From Bagarius yarrelli (Eukaryota > Chordata > Actinopteri > Siluriformes > Sisoridae), in contig VCAZ01000105.1 of the NCBI GenBank assembly GCA_005784505.1, forward strand, positions 985,862-1,049,861: 64,000 bases of DNA, read 5' to 3'. This document shows positions 13,333-26,639 of this stretch, one piece after another. The position numbers were made by a program, and so were the translations under genes. The stretch's first letter is position 1, and every line of letters starts with the position of its first letter. The notes beneath the pieces are model-generated. The model did no database searches. It saw nothing but the letters and a program-made list of their open reading frames with translations, and was not told where the DNA came from.

Positions 13333-13860
13333 ACGGAAGGAAGGAAAATAAGAAGGAAACAAAGAAAGAAGAAAAATGGGAAGGAAGGAAGGAAGGAAGG
13401 AAGGAAGGAAAGGAAGAGAAGGATAATGGGAAGGAAGGAAGGAAAGGAAGGAAAGGAAGATAAGGATAATGGGAAGGAAGGAAGGAAAGGAACAGGAAGA
13501 GAGGATAATGGAAGAAAGAGAAGGAAGGAAGGAAGGATAATGGGAAGGAAGAGAAGGAAAGGAAGAGAAGAGAATGAAAGGATAGGGAAAGAGAAGAAAG
13601 GAGAGAAGGATAATGGGAAGGAAGAGAAGAAAAGGAAATGGGAAGGAAGAGAAGGAAGGAAGAGAAGGATAATGGGAAGGAAGGAAGGGAAGGATGGGAA
13701 GGAAGAGAAGGATAATGGGAAGGAAGGAAGGAAAATATAAGGTAAGCAAGCAAAGAAGAAAAAAAATAGGAAAGGGAGGGATGCAGGAAGAAAAAGGAAA
13801 CGGGAGGAGGAAGGAAGGAAAATAGGGCAGAAGGAGGGAAGAATAAATCTACTGTTAATG
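13333..13860. repeat. Purine-rich (GGAA)n tract with GATAATGGGAAGG units
   Basis: The plus strand is almost pure purine for about 0.4 kb, mainly GGAA and AGAA units broken at intervals by GATAATGGGAAGGAAG. The long open frames on both strands (poly Lys/Glu/Arg, or poly Ser/Phe/Leu/Pro) are composition artefacts. Confidence 0.92.
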
Positions 13861-13978
13861 CAAAAATCTGCCTGAGAGAAAGAAAAAAAAGCAGTAAAAA
13901 AGTAAAGTAGTAAATACTAAAGTAGTGTATAATTTTAGATGCAGCCAACTTCTCTGTAAGAACTAATCAAAACCAAGT

Positions 13979-14023
<45 letters not shown>

Positions 14024-16000
14024 GTGATACAGATTTACATTTACAGCATTTAGCTGACGCTCTTGTCCAGAAAGACGTCCAAAAGGGCTTCGAGTCTCAT
14101 CATTGAGCAGTTTAATACTGAGACATTAAATCATAAAACCGCAAAAAAAAACCTCACAATGTGTGTATCTGCAATAGTCACATTACAGGGTGTACAGTGT
14201 TGTGTGTGGATTATTTTGACTGAACAGGTTTGTGATTTGTGGATTAATTGTAAAGTTTAATAACTGAGAGAAAGTTTATCATTTGTTCATTGTTTTATGT
14301 TCAGAATGATTTTACATTTAATTCTGCAATTTCTGTATCTGAATCTCCAGAAAAACATAAAACACAGTTTATTCCATTTATATCTGTATTATATTGTATT
14401 TATTCATCATTATCATTTCTAAACGAATAAATTCTTTCCAAATTCAGGTCATTTGGTGAAATAACTGTAATATTGCGATAAAACCTAAATATCACCGTGT
14501 AATTATTGTTAATATCGTGCAGCCCTACAAGAGACAAAATTCATTCCAAAACAGTGGCAAGGAAAGAACCAGAAAAAAAATTGAAAAAGTCAACATTAAT
14601 GTGAATGAGTCACAGTATAAACAATGATACTGAAAAAACACACAACTGCACACAGAGCAGGTGCACACACACACACACACACACACACAGGGAAGGGATA
14701 CAGAGAAGACAAGATGTGAGATTGATTTTTTTTTGGTGGCTCTATTGGCTGTGTATGTGTGTGTGGGGGGGGTTATCTATGTTTGGTGGAAGGAAGGAAG
14801 GAAGGAAGGAAGGAAGGCAGGCAGGAAGGAAGGAAGGAAAATAGGAGAGAAAAATAAAAAGGAAGCAAGGAAAGAAGAAAAAAAAATAGAAATGAAGAAG
14901 GAAAGTAGGAAAAAAAAGCAAAATTTTTGTCTATTTTGGACTAAACTGTATTAATGCTGTGTAATAATAGATCGTTTTTCGATATTCTAACCTTTAAATC
15001 ATATCAATTTGATTATCTTACATCAAAATATTCACTTTTACATTATATTGAATTAAAACCCTCAGTGTTCCTCCTCCGCTCCTGTAGGCGTCGCTAACAC
15101 ATACGACCGTTATCTCAGAATCAAACATGGCGGATAAAATAGGGGCGTCTCCGGCTTTGGACTTGTTGTATTTTTAGCAATTTGTTTTACATTTTTGGAT
15201 TTTATTTGAAGTATTGCAGCGTATCGCTGTGTGTATTGTATCGCAATGCGTCGTGATATGTATCGTATCGTGAGGTCCTTTCGCTAATACACAGCCCTAT
15301 TAAATAAAGTCTAAAGTTTAAATAATATGAACATTTGGGGAGAATAATCCAGAACTCTTTTTACCACAGCTCTCCCCACAAACATGCACGCACACACAGA
15401 CACACACACACAGACAAACACACACACACACACACACACACTTGATCTATAGTGAATGTTATTGTCGTGACACTTTGAGCTCTGAGAAGCTGTCAGTTGT
15501 GTGACACTGCTTTGTGTCATCTGGATGATCTGTACTCCACTCTCTCGCTGCTGACATTCCAGAGTGTGTGTGTCAGGCTGTGTGTACGTGTGTGTCAGGC
15601 TGTGTGTACGTGTGTGTGAGCTCACTTTAAGAGTCTGTTAATCTTCAATGCGACACTGAGAATTGCTGGAACTGTGAAAGATGTACATGCTATGTACACC
15701 AAAAAGGGGCGGAGCTTAAGATCTTAATAGACTTTTGTTCGCCCAGTGAAGATAGGATAACGGGCCCCTGATTTCAGGACAGTGGAACAGGAAGTAAAAC
15801 ATTAAGAATGTTTCACAGGTTTCAGGACTCGTTCCTGCAGCATTCGACAGATAAACCTTCTGCTGAAGCAAAGCAATAAACAGTACCTGATAAATCCAAA
15901 TCCGTAATTCAGGAGAACTTTATTATGCAGCCTTCAAAACTGTTCTGTTTAAAAGGGGTTGAGTCAGAATTAGGACACTGTCCAGGACAGGACAGTTCTT
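13861..16000. other. Intergenic with microsatellites
   Basis: No gene seen. (CA)n lies at about 13979-14021, 14662-14690 and 15400-15441, with a (GGAA)n tract at about 14789-14845. A short SINE tail fragment on the minus strand is at about 14034-14082. The rest is unremarkable. Confidence 0.55.
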
Positions 16001-16190
16001 CTACTCCAAAACATTTAGAACACAGCATGTCTTCATGAAGATCAGGGGTTTTGTGCACAGGGACATTGTCATGCTGGGACAGGGTTTGAGTCTCTTAGTT
16101 CCAGTGAAGGAATAATGGAATGAAACAACATACAAAGACATTCTAGACGACTGGGTCCTGAAACTAATCTGGGTGTGCAGGTAAGTTGTA
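15950..16190 (+). mobile_element. Probable non-autonomous DNA transposon fragment, copy 1
   Basis: It shares long blocks with 25752-25930: ACTCCAAAACAT, GCATGTCTTCATG, AGGGGTTTTGTG, CAGGGACATTGT, TGCTGGGACAGGGTTTGAGT and CTCTTAGTT. The pattern resembles a common fish element whose copies carry a TTAGTTCCAGTGAA motif. The DNA-transposon class is from memory. Confidence 0.55.
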
Positions 16191-16392
16191 GAAAATTCCA
16201 AACACTTTCTGAGTTTTGTTGGAATTTAGCTGGAAAAAAGGAATAATGGGAAAACCCATGAAAAAGGCAGAGCTGGATATTTTATGGATGAACAGACTGA
16301 GATAGTTCATGTTAGAGTCTCTTTTATAGCACCTGTATGATTTGGCTGCAGTGCATTCGGAGGAATGAGAGGGTTTAAGGTGTGTGGAAATC

Positions 16393-16481
16393 AATCTTTT
16401 AAAGGGCCTTGCTCAGGGGCCCAACAATGGAAGCTGGGTGGTGCTGGGATTCGCACACAATCTTCCAAATAGCAGTCCAAC
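16393..16481 (-). mobile_element. SINE family 1 fragment abutting a (TCTA)n array
   Basis: Minus-strand body and B-box part (GGGCCTTGCTCAGGGGCCCA, then AGCAGTCCAACA). The head is replaced by the tetranucleotide array that follows. Confidence 0.75.
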
Positions 16482-17092
<611 letters not shown>

Positions 17093-17555
17093 CTTTAACC
17101 CTTTTTACTTTACACATAGATTGGGCTCCTGATTCTGTGCGAGTGCTGGTTAAGAAAGTACACCAGACTCCACCAGGCTTTTCTACACCATGTCAAGTGT
17201 ATTTTCCCACCATCTGTAACGTAAATCTTTGTACTGTGTTTATAATCTTAATGCATGTTATAATTTTGCAGTCGTTCATATTTTAAAATTTGTTTAGTCT
17301 GATGAAGAAATATTGCATCATCTATCCTCATCTGTTAGCTTAATTTAGTATTTCTGCCACTATTTAATATTAACTCCCTATTCATGAGTGTGTGACATGA
17401 CAAATGTGTTTCGAGATAATGTTGTGCAATGATGGACCACACTTTTTTTTACATATTTACACCAAACCATAATTAAAATTATTCAATTTGTAATTTTGAT
17501 ATTTCCTCAGCGCATCCTAACAGTATTCATAAATGCAGCTAATCCATCATTATTT

Positions 17556-17690
17556 GTCTACTGCAAGGGTCCCCAAACTATTTTTTCTGTAAGGGCCACA
17601 TCACTGTTCCTTTTTTTGTTGCTGGTTGGCGTGCGGTGTCACCTGATTTACACCATAGACTGTTATGTTAAATGTAGCCTTCTGTTTTTA
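17556..17690 (+). mobile_element. hAT-like transposon end fragment
   Basis: GCAAGGGTCCCCAAACTATT, followed by GTAAGGGCCACATCACTGTT, resembles the CAGGGGTCCCCAAAC-type ends of vertebrate hAT elements. No transposase frame is nearby. Confidence 0.5.
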
Positions 17691-18649
17691 GCTTGAAATG
17701 TTTGTGTGTTTGTGCAGATGAAGAGGCAGATTGGTGATTCTGGTGCTTGAACACCAACCTTACAAACATCAACTCAAATGGACCAAATATTTGAGGGTTA
17801 AGGGATTAGTAGTATCTTGTGGTGTAAGGGACAAATCTCAACCTTTCAAGAAATAACGCAGAGCTTTAACTGTTTAAACCAAAAATTCCCAACACCACAA
17901 AGCTTGCCACAGCTGGGCCCCTGAGCAAGTTCCTTAATCCGTTCCTGCTCATTTGTGAAAAAAATGTAAATGTATAAATCTTAGTATCGTATCTCGATGT
18001 GCTACTTAAAAAACTTACTGTGGCGTTTTTCTTTAGATTGCTATTTTTAAACCTTACGCAACCTTGCCGTGTCACGTCGCAGATCAGGTAATACGTTTCC
18101 CAAGCGAATGTGATGCGCCGCTGTCGATTATCATATGGTGCGGCCCAGACAATTCCTCGGCAGCAGGTGAAAGGTATAAAGCGAATATTTTAATATGATA
18201 TTCCTTCAGCTCAGGACGTTACGACGAGCGGATTCGTTTTGCGTGATCCTGAATCAGAGTAATATAAACAGACAGATCCTGCTGAAATTAGCTGCCGACC
18301 TCCTGAAATGGTAACGGGTTCGAGTGTTTGGTGTTTGTTTCTCCCTGAGGTGATAAGGACATTTTTTTATTTATCCTATAAATTTATCTTGTTCTGGGTT
18401 GTGTTTGTGGTTTATGTTGATTATAGACAGAATCGAACAACTTGTATATAAATCTGTATAAATATGTACATGGCAGGCCCATGGTAGAGGTAAACTGATC
18501 TGGATATCTGGTTTGGATCAGACTTACTGGATTGGATCAGACTTACTGATGTGTGTCCATTAGGGATCGATCGACTGATAGCTTTTGAAATAGTTAATGG
18601 ATAAACTTCCATTTCTGGTATTTTGCCAAAGCCCTTATTTAAAGCAGGT

Positions 18650-18765
18650 AAAGTTTATGGTTAAGGGCCTTTGTCAGGGGCCCAGCAGCGGTAGTTTCGT
18701 GGTGCTGGAAATTTAACTTACAATATTCTAATTATCTGTCCAACACTGAGCTACCAGTTACCCCA
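18650..18765 (-). mobile_element. SINE family 1 fragment
   Basis: Minus-strand body (AGGGCCTTTGTCAGGGGCCC), GTGGTGCTGGAAATTTAAC, TGTCCAACACTGAGCTACCA and the head remnant. Confidence 0.75.
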
Positions 18766-19383
18766 TTTGGATCAATTTCAAACACTTAAAGTGCAACACT
18801 TCTGACATTCCTGTGAGTTTTAATCTAATGCAAATGCAGAATTAAATGTGAATAAAGTGAACACAAAGCCGGCAAAACAGATGAACACAAAACTAAACAC
18901 AAACTTTAACACTATGGTCTAACACAGAACTGTAGTGTAGCAAAACACCTAAAGAAACAAGACAAAGACTGAAACAGAGACGTTTATTTGCAAAAAAATG
19001 AATGAAACAGACTTATTAACAAAACCAGAAACAACTGAACACAATAAAGAACGTTAGACAACAGCCAATCACAAGACAAGGATACAACACATGACAAAGG
19101 TGTCACAATGAACAAAGGAGTAACAAAGGTCACTGGATCACTGGTCCAGTGATCCAGTGTGATCCAGCATTTACTTTTACATTTAGTTTACTTCAAAGAT
19201 GGATTGTGGTGGGTTTGGTCAACACACTGATGACATCAGATGGTTATGATTGGTTGACTTAAATGTTGATTCAGAATCAACAAAGGATGTTAATCCAGGA
19301 TCACAAACTACTTGACAAAATCACGTCCACAGTAATGACACTGATGACATACCAAGTAACAACACTAGGAATTGTACCAGTTA

Positions 19384-19880
19384 CAACACTTAGGACAGAT
19401 CAGGTAACAACACTGGGATCAGATCAGTTAATGACACTAGGGACAGATCCAGTAATGGGACTGGGATCAGCTCAGTTAATGACATCAGGGACAGATCAGG
19501 AAATGGCACCGGGGACAGATCAGGAAATGACACCAAGGACAGATCAGGAAATGACACCAGGGACAGATCAGTTAATGACACCGGGGACAGATCCGGTAAT
19601 GGGACTGCGATCAGATTAGTTAATGACACTGGGGACATATCAGGTAATGACACCGGAAACAGATCAGGTAATGATACTGGGGACAGATCAGGTAATGACA
19701 CCAGGACCGATAAGGCAAGGACACCGATGACAGATCAGGTACTGGACATTGGGGACAAATCAGTGGGCTGTTCTGGTAATAAAACAGAAAGGATCAGAAA
19801 ATAATTCAGAATTACAGCTTGCATAAGGACACTGCAGACAGATCGGGAACAACACTGCAGACAGATCGGGTAAAAACAAA
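19384..19880. repeat. Minisatellite, 24-bp unit
   Basis: About 16 units of the form GACAGATCAGGTAATGACAC plus CAGG or a variant. Degenerate copies extend to about 19880. Because 24 is a multiple of three, both strands stay open as 8-residue peptide repeats. I see no evidence that this is a gene. Confidence 0.9.
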
Positions 19881-20455
19881 CATGGACAGGGAACAATAAA
19901 GCAGCTGCAGCTCAGTCAGAGGTTTAGGATTCAAATGAAAAGAGTCACAGCACAGCCTGGGATGAAGAGGGTTTGCTTAAACATCTAATCACATTCTGCT
20001 CTTATTCCATGCAGGTTCAGTCCCACCTCAGGTTGATCCTAATCCTTTTTTTAATCTTTAGCCCTTAAGGGTTTTGGTTTAGCTCGCTCTTCAACAATGA
20101 CAGCAGTGCCCCGGAGGGGTATTATTTACACAAGGGCAGGTCGGTACACACATACTTGATGACCTGATCCATGCACCGGAGAATGTTTGTTGTGTTTGTG
20201 TCGCTGAATGCTTGTTGCTATTCTTTTAGCTACAATGCATCACACCGTGTTGTCGATCTGCCTGATTTGAATCGACTCTATAGGATTAATTATACATGAA
20301 GCTAATTACTGATTATCAATAAGCAATGAAAAGGATGGGAAAGTTTAGTGACATCACTAGAGGTGTAGTGGGGAAAAAGAAAACCTGGGTATTGTAGTAT
20401 ACTGGTGCCCAATACTACCCAATACTGCCCAATACTGGTGTTTATTTTTGTGAGC

Positions 20456-20567
20456 AATTAGGGCCTTGTTTAGGGGACCAACAGTGGCAGCTTGGTTGTG
20501 GTGGGAATCAAACCCTGATATTTCAATTTGTAGTCCAACACCTTAACTACTGCGAAACGACTTCCCA
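20456..20567 (-). mobile_element. SINE family 1 fragment
   Basis: Minus-strand body (AGGGCCTTGTTTAGGGGACC), GTGGGAATCAAACCCTGATA, GTAGTCCAACACCTTAACTA and the head. Confidence 0.78.
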
Positions 20568-21055
20568 AAGCATGGCGTGGTGTGAATCCTCTGGGTGACA
20601 CCTGTCCCTTGAAATATGGAATCGACCCGTTTCCTGTTTAAGAATTTAATGGCACATCCAGTTTTGAATAAATACGGGATGTTTGTGTCGTATTTTCGAG
20701 TTGTGTAACACACATGCAAACCATCCCACCCGTATTTTGTTACGACTCATGCTATTCTCCCTTTAATTGTGTAATACTCATTGGCATTATCAGTTGAATG
20801 GCGGGGGGAAGCTCCAGATCCGTGTCCATCTCTAAGGGTTTTAAATCTGAAATCCATCCCGCTGAGACAGGGACGGGGCGACTTTTTGTACTCTTTCTTT
20901 CGGCTAAAAAAAAAAAAACCAAAGGATGAAATTTCAGTGCCTCCCTCGTTAATACCTCGTTATATACCGTGAAACCAGTATAATTTTGAGAAATGCTGTT
21001 TTTGGACATAACGTCCAGCACTAAGCTCACATTTAAAAAAAGAAAAACCGACTAT
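20568..21055. other. Intergenic, nothing recognised
   Basis: No gene or nameable repeat. The overlapping small frames on opposite strands at 20752-21030 show no family features. Confidence 0.45.
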
Positions 21056-21215
21056 AACTGTGCGATAGCCTAGTGGGTACCTACAGGTACACGGCACCTG
21101 CTGCGCTTTGGATGACCTGGGTTTGATTCTGGCTCAGGGCTTTTCCGGCTGCAAAGCCCCTTTTACCCACCCTCCCCCCACTTCATCTTCTGTCCTATCA
21201 ATAAAGACTAATATG
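21056..21215 (+). mobile_element. Possible second tRNA-like SINE
   Basis: TAGCCTAGTGGGTACCTACA resembles an A box. GGGTTTGATTCTGG resembles a B box. The segment ends with CCTATCAATAAAGACTAA, which looks like a tail. The body differs from the abundant SINE of this window. Confidence 0.45.
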
Positions 21216-21269
21216 TCTCGTTGCGCTCCGGATATCTGAGTTGGATTTTAGGCTTGTGGACCTTAGATG

Positions 21270-21475
21270 TTTTGGGGAGAAAGTCAGTTGGAAGGAAGAT
21301 GTTAGAAATGAAGCTACCAGGCAGAAGGTAAAGCGGAAGACCAAAGAGGAGGTATATGGTAGACATGACGTTAGTGGGTGTGAGTAAAGAGCATGTAGAG
21401 AATAGGGTTAGGTGGAGACAGATGATTTACTGTAGCGACCCCTAAAAAGGGAACAGACGAATGGAGGAGAAGGAC
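21270..21475 (+). mobile_element. LINE 3' end (reverse transcriptase C-terminal remnant)
   Basis: GAAGACCAAAGAGGAGGTAT, AGAATAGGGTTAGGTGGAGA and CAGATGATTTACTGTAGCGA followed by CCCCTAAAAAGGGAACAGAC match, from memory, the 3' end of an abundant teleost non-LTR element. The peptide sense is roughly R-x-R-P-K-R-R-Y-M ... R-V-R-W-R-Q-M-I-x-C-S-D-P. The frame is degenerate and truncated. Confidence 0.7.
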
Positions 21476-22813
21476 CTTTCTCGATCCCATCCCCCTTCTC
21501 TTTCTCTCACTTCACTTATTCTCTCAGTGAAGGAAGAAATGGCCAAAAAACCAATTCTGACATGCTAACCCAATGGCTAATAGAAGCTAATTCCCAAACT
21601 AGCCTAACAGTCAAATTTAACTTCAGGCTTCAGTTCGATTCAAAGACACTTGAGAATAACACTCGAAAAGCTCTCCTTTCATCAGGGTCCAAAAATACAC
21701 GTCATCGCCATGAGCACTTAACTAAAGAGCGGCGGTAACGCACTCTATTAAATTACCCGCACGGTAAACACACTTCAGCGTCACATTCTGACCCCTGAGT
21801 GAAAATAATCAACACTCAGACCGTCTTATCCGCTCCTTCCAGAAGTTTCTTTCAAATCATGGGTGGTCTGTTAGTATGTAGCGGTGCACCCACACACACA
21901 CTTACTCTCTCTCACATACACACACACACAGACACACACGGTTGAGCACTTTGTAAGGAATCCGAGTGCCTGCATGAGCATCGGAGTGAAGGGATAATAA
22001 GAAGGTGAAGAAGAGAAGGAGGAGGAGGAAAAGGAGATGAGAGAAAAGCACGGAGGACGGAATAAATATCGATTCCATTCGAGTTTCATTCCGCGAGCAG
22101 AATGAAAGGCGCGAAGGTCAGGACGAAGGACGAAAAAAAGAGATACAGAATTAAAATGGTTACACATACAAAGCATGGCGGGCTTTGAGTTGTGGTTATG
22201 GCAAAAAAGTAAAACAACACCGTGTGTGTGTGCGTGTGTGTGTGTACTGCTGATGCTAAAAACTCAGTTTCTCGCCTGACCGAACAATCAGCACATGTAG
22301 TATATTTGGCAGAAATACCCGACTTGCTCACTGATAAGTTATATGGGTGCCTATCAGCGATCGCCTGTGTTAGCACTTCACACACTCCAGGTCCGTGAAA
22401 AACGCAGTTAAAACACACACGCTAACAATTTTTGTACTGCAGTTTATAATCGAATAGTGGTGCAGCTGCAAATCACACGTTTACTTTAAAGTGCTGAGAC
22501 TGAGATATCAGAAAACAATCAATTTCAGTGTCCGGGTTGGTCATATAGCACTTTTCCACCCAGACTGGTGCCAAAGGGTGGCGAAGGTCAGTCAAGGGTG
22601 GCATTCGTTAAGAATTGGCTCGCGTTTGATCTGGCAGCGACCAGAACCCATTTTTACATCACCATCATGTGACCAGACTTGCTTGTTATGTCTTGAAGGA
22701 GTTTTCGCTTCTTTCTGTTATACTATGCGGTTGCCATTGCCCCTGTTATCCCCTCACATCAGTGGTCTTCTGGCGTAGTAGCCTAATATGTAGCATGTCG
22801 AAATATGTGGCCT
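21476..22813. other. Intergenic with short microsatellites
   Basis: No gene seen. (CA)n/(GT)n tracts lie at about 21890-21940 and 22221-22245, and a GA-rich stretch at about 22000-22050. Confidence 0.5.
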
Positions 22814-23000
22814 CTTTACATTTACAGCATTTGGCAGATGATTTTATCCTGGGCGACTTACATTTATTTCATTTATACAACTGAGCAATTGGGGTTAAGG
22901 GCCTTGCTCAGGGGCCCAACAGTGATAACTTGGTGGTGTTGAGAATCAAACCCAAATTTTCCAGTTAGCAGTACAACACCTTAACCACTAGCCTACCACA
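22814..23000 (-). mobile_element. SINE family 1, near full length
   Basis: Runs tail (TTTACATTTACAGCATTTGG), ATACAACTGAGCAATTGGGG, body, CAGTACAACACCTTAACCAC and head. It forms a close inverted pair with the plus-strand copy at 23110. Confidence 0.88.
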
Positions 23001-23109
23001 TGACCTCAGCTTATGATCTAAGGGTGTCCCGAATTTGATTCCAAGCTTGATGGACCTATTTTTATCATAGGTTCCAGGTTCGAGACTGGGAAAGGTTTTA
23101 GGGCTGTTC

Positions 23110-23284
23110 GGGGCAGTGGTTAAGGTGCTGGACTGGTAATAGGAAAATCAGGGTTTGATTTCGAGCACCACTGTGGGCCCCTGAGCAAGGCCCTTAACCC
23201 CCAATTGCTCCGTTGTATAAAAGAGATAAATGTAAGTGGCTCTGGATAAGGACGTCTGCTAAATGGTGTATATGTAAATGTAAG
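23110..23284 (+). mobile_element. SINE family 1, near full length
   Basis: Head GGGGCAGTGGTTAAGGTGCT, degenerate B box, body GGGCCCCTGAGCAAGGCCCT, TTGTATAAAAGAGATAAATG and tail CTCTGGATAAGGACGTCTGC. It is among the best-preserved copies. Confidence 0.9.
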
Positions 23285-23605
23285 TATACCGACTTTTGCC
23301 GCAGTGGAAAAGTTTCGTCACTGCAGTCGTTTCATGTATTTCTGTTTGTATCGTTTTATCTAAGAAGCAATCTTTTGTGGAAATTACATTCTGGAGCATC
23401 ACCTGTAACAAATGGCATTACAGCAGCTTCCCATGTAGAACTAATCCCCTTTGAAAAAGGGCTTTAAACCCGACCGGCTAGTAAAATACAAAACACTCTG
23501 AGGGATTCGACGAACCATGACTGGAGTGTGTTTCTGACAGGATACAAAAATAATTACAAACACTTCATGATCTTCTAGAATCTCTAGATCTAGATAAATC
23601 TGGCT
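23285..23605. other. Intergenic, nothing recognised
   Basis: Apparently single-copy sequence between a SINE and the (TCTA)n array. No gene seen. Confidence 0.45.
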
Positions 23606-23608
23606 GCC

Positions 23609-23610
<2 letters not shown>

Positions 23611-23671
<61 letters not shown>

Positions 23672-23679
23672 AAAATCCG

Positions 23680-23743
<64 letters not shown>

Positions 23744-23849
23744 AAATCTATCCGTCTCTTCTATCTATATATCTATCTATCTATCTATCTATCTCTATCT
23801 ATCTATCTATTATATCTATATCTATCTATCTATATCTAAAAAATCCGTA

Positions 23850-23899
<50 letters not shown>

Positions 23900-23930
23900 A
23901 AATCCGTCTATCTCTCATCTCTATCTATCA

Positions 23931-23966
<36 letters not shown>

Positions 23967-23980
23967 CTATCTAAAATCCG

Positions 23981-24028
<48 letters not shown>

Positions 24029-24040
24029 AAAATCTGTCTG

Positions 24041-24124
<84 letters not shown>

Positions 24125-24132
24125 AAAATCTG

Positions 24133-24180
<48 letters not shown>

Positions 24181-24720
24181 AAAATCTGTCTATCTATCTA
24201 TTTAGATAGATAGCTATCAGTCTGTTTTTTATGCATACATCCCTAAGTTTATCTATCCATCCATCCATATGCCTTTTATCTCTCTATCTATCCATTAATC
24301 CATCTGTCTGTTTTTATTTCCATCCATCCATCATCCACCCATTCATCAATCTGTCTGTCTGTTTTCCATCCATCGATTTATTCATATATCCATACATCTG
24401 TTTTTCATTCATCCATCCATCCATCCATCCATCCATCCATATATCTATCCATCTGTCTTTCATTTATCCATATATCCATGCATCCATCTATTTTTATCTA
24501 TTTACCTATCCATCTATCTGTCTGCTTGTTTTTATCCATCGATTCATCCATGCATTAATTGGTCTGTTTGTTCTTCATCCATCTATCTATCCATTTATTC
24601 ATCTGTCTGTTTGGTTTTTTATCCATCCATCCAATAATCTATTCTGCCATCCCTGCATACAGTTGTACAGACAGGCAGACAGACAGATAGATAAATAGAC
24701 AGATAGATAAATAGATAGAA
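23611..24720. repeat. (TCTA)n array with AAAATCCG spacers, then (ATCC)n
   Basis: TCTA blocks up to about 24205 are separated at fairly regular intervals by AAAATCCGTC or AAAATCTGTC spacers (near 23671, 23742, 23836, 23898, 23970, 24026, 24122 and 24178). The array grades into degenerate CATC repeats to about 24640 and a short inverted GATA tract near 24680-24720. Confidence 0.93.
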
Positions 24721-25255
24721 AATTAATGAGATGAAGCAAAAGATGCTTTAAATGTCTGTTCTCCCTTTTATGCAATGTCATGTTTGTCATATTTTCTTAG
24801 ACGGAGAGATCCAGACTTTCCAGATGTTTTTGGTTGAATCACATCAACACATTATCATTTCTGGTGAATTTTAACCAGTTGCATTAATTTGCATTAAAAC
24901 ACCAATGCGACAGGTCTGCCCGTGCAGAGAGGTTGCGTTTGATCACAGTTCACGCTGTTTAATGTCAGGATGATCCAGGCTGTCCGGCTGCAGGGTTGGT
25001 TAGTTGATGCTTAATTGATTGCGTGAAAGTGTGAAGCACTGCATGCTGGGAACTGAGACGAGGTTGGCATACGGAAGGACAATTTTTACACCTTAATAAA
25101 TAGAATTGAGTGTAAATGTTCTTGAGCAGAAGAATAAAAGTGAAGTAAAACAGAATAACAGAATGACAGAAAGAATTTGTGTACGCAAACCCTTAAACTA
25201 CTACTCTGATTTAATATTCCCACTTTCTATTTGGACAGACAGATAAACGAAAAGA
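24721..25255. other. Intergenic, nothing recognised
   Basis: No gene or named repeat seen. Confidence 0.45.
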
Positions 25256-25363
25256 AAGGAGGATGGATAGATGGATAAACAGATGTATGGATGGATGGAT
25301 AAAACAAACCGGGGTTCAGTCATGGTTCCAGTTCATCCCCAAGGCGTGTAGTGAATGGATAAA

Positions 25364-25439
<76 letters not shown>

Positions 25440-25500
25440 ATGGGTAAGTGATAGACAGATGGACGGACAGACAGACAGACAGACTGATAAATTAGTGGAT

Positions 25501-25573
<73 letters not shown>

Positions 25574-25600
25574 GCAGACAGACAGGCGGATAATTAGGTG
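25256..25600. repeat. (TAGA)n/(GGAT)n arrays around a transposon fragment
   Basis: GGAT-type repeats lie at about 25259-25300 and TAGA arrays at about 25363-25437 and 25500-25575. A short piece (GTTCCAGTTCATCCCCAAGG at about 25325) matches the start of the element at 25715, so one copy appears to host the microsatellite. Confidence 0.85.
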
Positions 25601-25689
25601 AATGACAGACAGATAAGACTTTCCACTGTATTGGGTCATGTGACTGTGTGGAGTTAATCATTCTGTTACAATAGTATTTATGAGATCAG

Positions 25690-25960
25690 ACACTAATGTT
25701 AAGGTTTGGAGGTTTGGGGTTCAGCCGGGGTTCCAGTTCATCCCAAAGGTTTTCAGTTTAATGGGGTTGAGACAGAATCAGGACTCTGTACAGGATATGA
25801 AAGTTCTTCCACTCCAAAACATCCAGAACACGGCATGTCTTCATGGAGATTAGGGGTTTTGTGTACAGGGACATTGTTGTGCTGGGACAGAGTTTGAGTC
25901 TCTTAGTTTCAGTAAAAGAATATTCATTATTATCAGTAATATGAAAGGTTGCTGTACCAG
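25690..25960 (+). mobile_element. Probable non-autonomous DNA transposon fragment, copy 2
   Basis: Contains GGTTCCAGTTCATCCCAAAG and GGGGTTGAGACAGAATCAGG, then the blocks shared with 15950-16190 (ACTCCAAAACATCCAGAACA, GTTTTGTGTACAGGGACATT, TTTGAGTCTCTTAGTTTCAG). Both copies are on the same strand. Confidence 0.6.
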
Positions 25961-26405
25961 ACTGATAAAAAAAGTTCTCATATTTGCTTGCTAGCAAGAC
26001 ACCCATGATTGTGTCACCTGCAGTCTGTCCCCACAACCACAGCCCAGATTGGACAGACGCTAATGTTTGAAATAAGCTTTGAGCTCCTTTGGTGCTTTTG
26101 TGGAACAGCTGAACTTTTTTCCAGCTTTGACCTAAAAAAAGTGCTAACGGCTACGTTTCTATGCATGTAGTGAGCACTGCTGCTGCTGGGGGAGGAAAAA
26201 AGACTGGTGTAAAAGCATATAAAAGGGTTTCAGTAGTGTTTTTGTCAACCCTTAATCCATTTCTCTTTGGTTTAATACCTCAGCTACCCCAGAGCACTGG
26301 TACTCTGTGTTTTCAGACTTAACACATCCAGAAATCAGAATCTTTTACAGAGTCACAGGACAGGGCTGATGATCAGAATGACTTTAGTTGATCTTTTTCC
26401 TGTGC
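25961..26405. other. Intergenic, nothing recognised
   Basis: No gene seen. Confidence 0.4.
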
Positions 26406-26600
26406 CAGGGGTCGGCAACCCACGGCTTCTGAGCCACATGTGGCTCTTTCATCCTACATCTGTGACTCCCTGTGGCTCAAAAAATAATCTGAATAAATAA
26501 TGAGTATTTCATTTAAATGTATTTTTTTTTAGTTTGTTCATTTTTTTATAGTTCTAAATTTAAAGACTTTTTTTGTCATTTAAAATATGCATCACAAGCC
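26406..26600 (+). mobile_element. hAT-like (Charlie-type) terminal fragment
   Basis: CCAGGGGTCGGCAACCCACG, followed by GAGCCACATGTGGCTCTTTC, is the hallmark end of a widespread vertebrate hAT group. No transposase frame follows. The sequence passes into AT-rich DNA. Confidence 0.7.
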
Positions 26601-26639
26601 CTGATATGCAACACTCGCCTCACAGACGACAGTTTACAA

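Larger units (their letters stand above)
17093..20455. other. Intergenic; short repeats, no gene
   Basis: No gene seen. It includes a hAT-like fragment, SINE pieces and a 24-bp minisatellite (separate entries). A degenerate plus-strand SINE piece lies at about 17905-17960. The stretch 18870-19110 is A/C-rich and resembles the repeats near 6770 and 60540. Confidence 0.5.

Noticed and set aside
13198..13948. Long Ser/Phe/Pro/Leu frames on the minus strand
   Set aside because: They are translations of the purine-rich (GGAA)n tract and the adjoining SINE.
19263..19701. 8-residue repeat proteins on both strands
   Set aside because: The 24-bp minisatellite keeps frames open on both strands. No start context, splice sites or known domain supports a gene.
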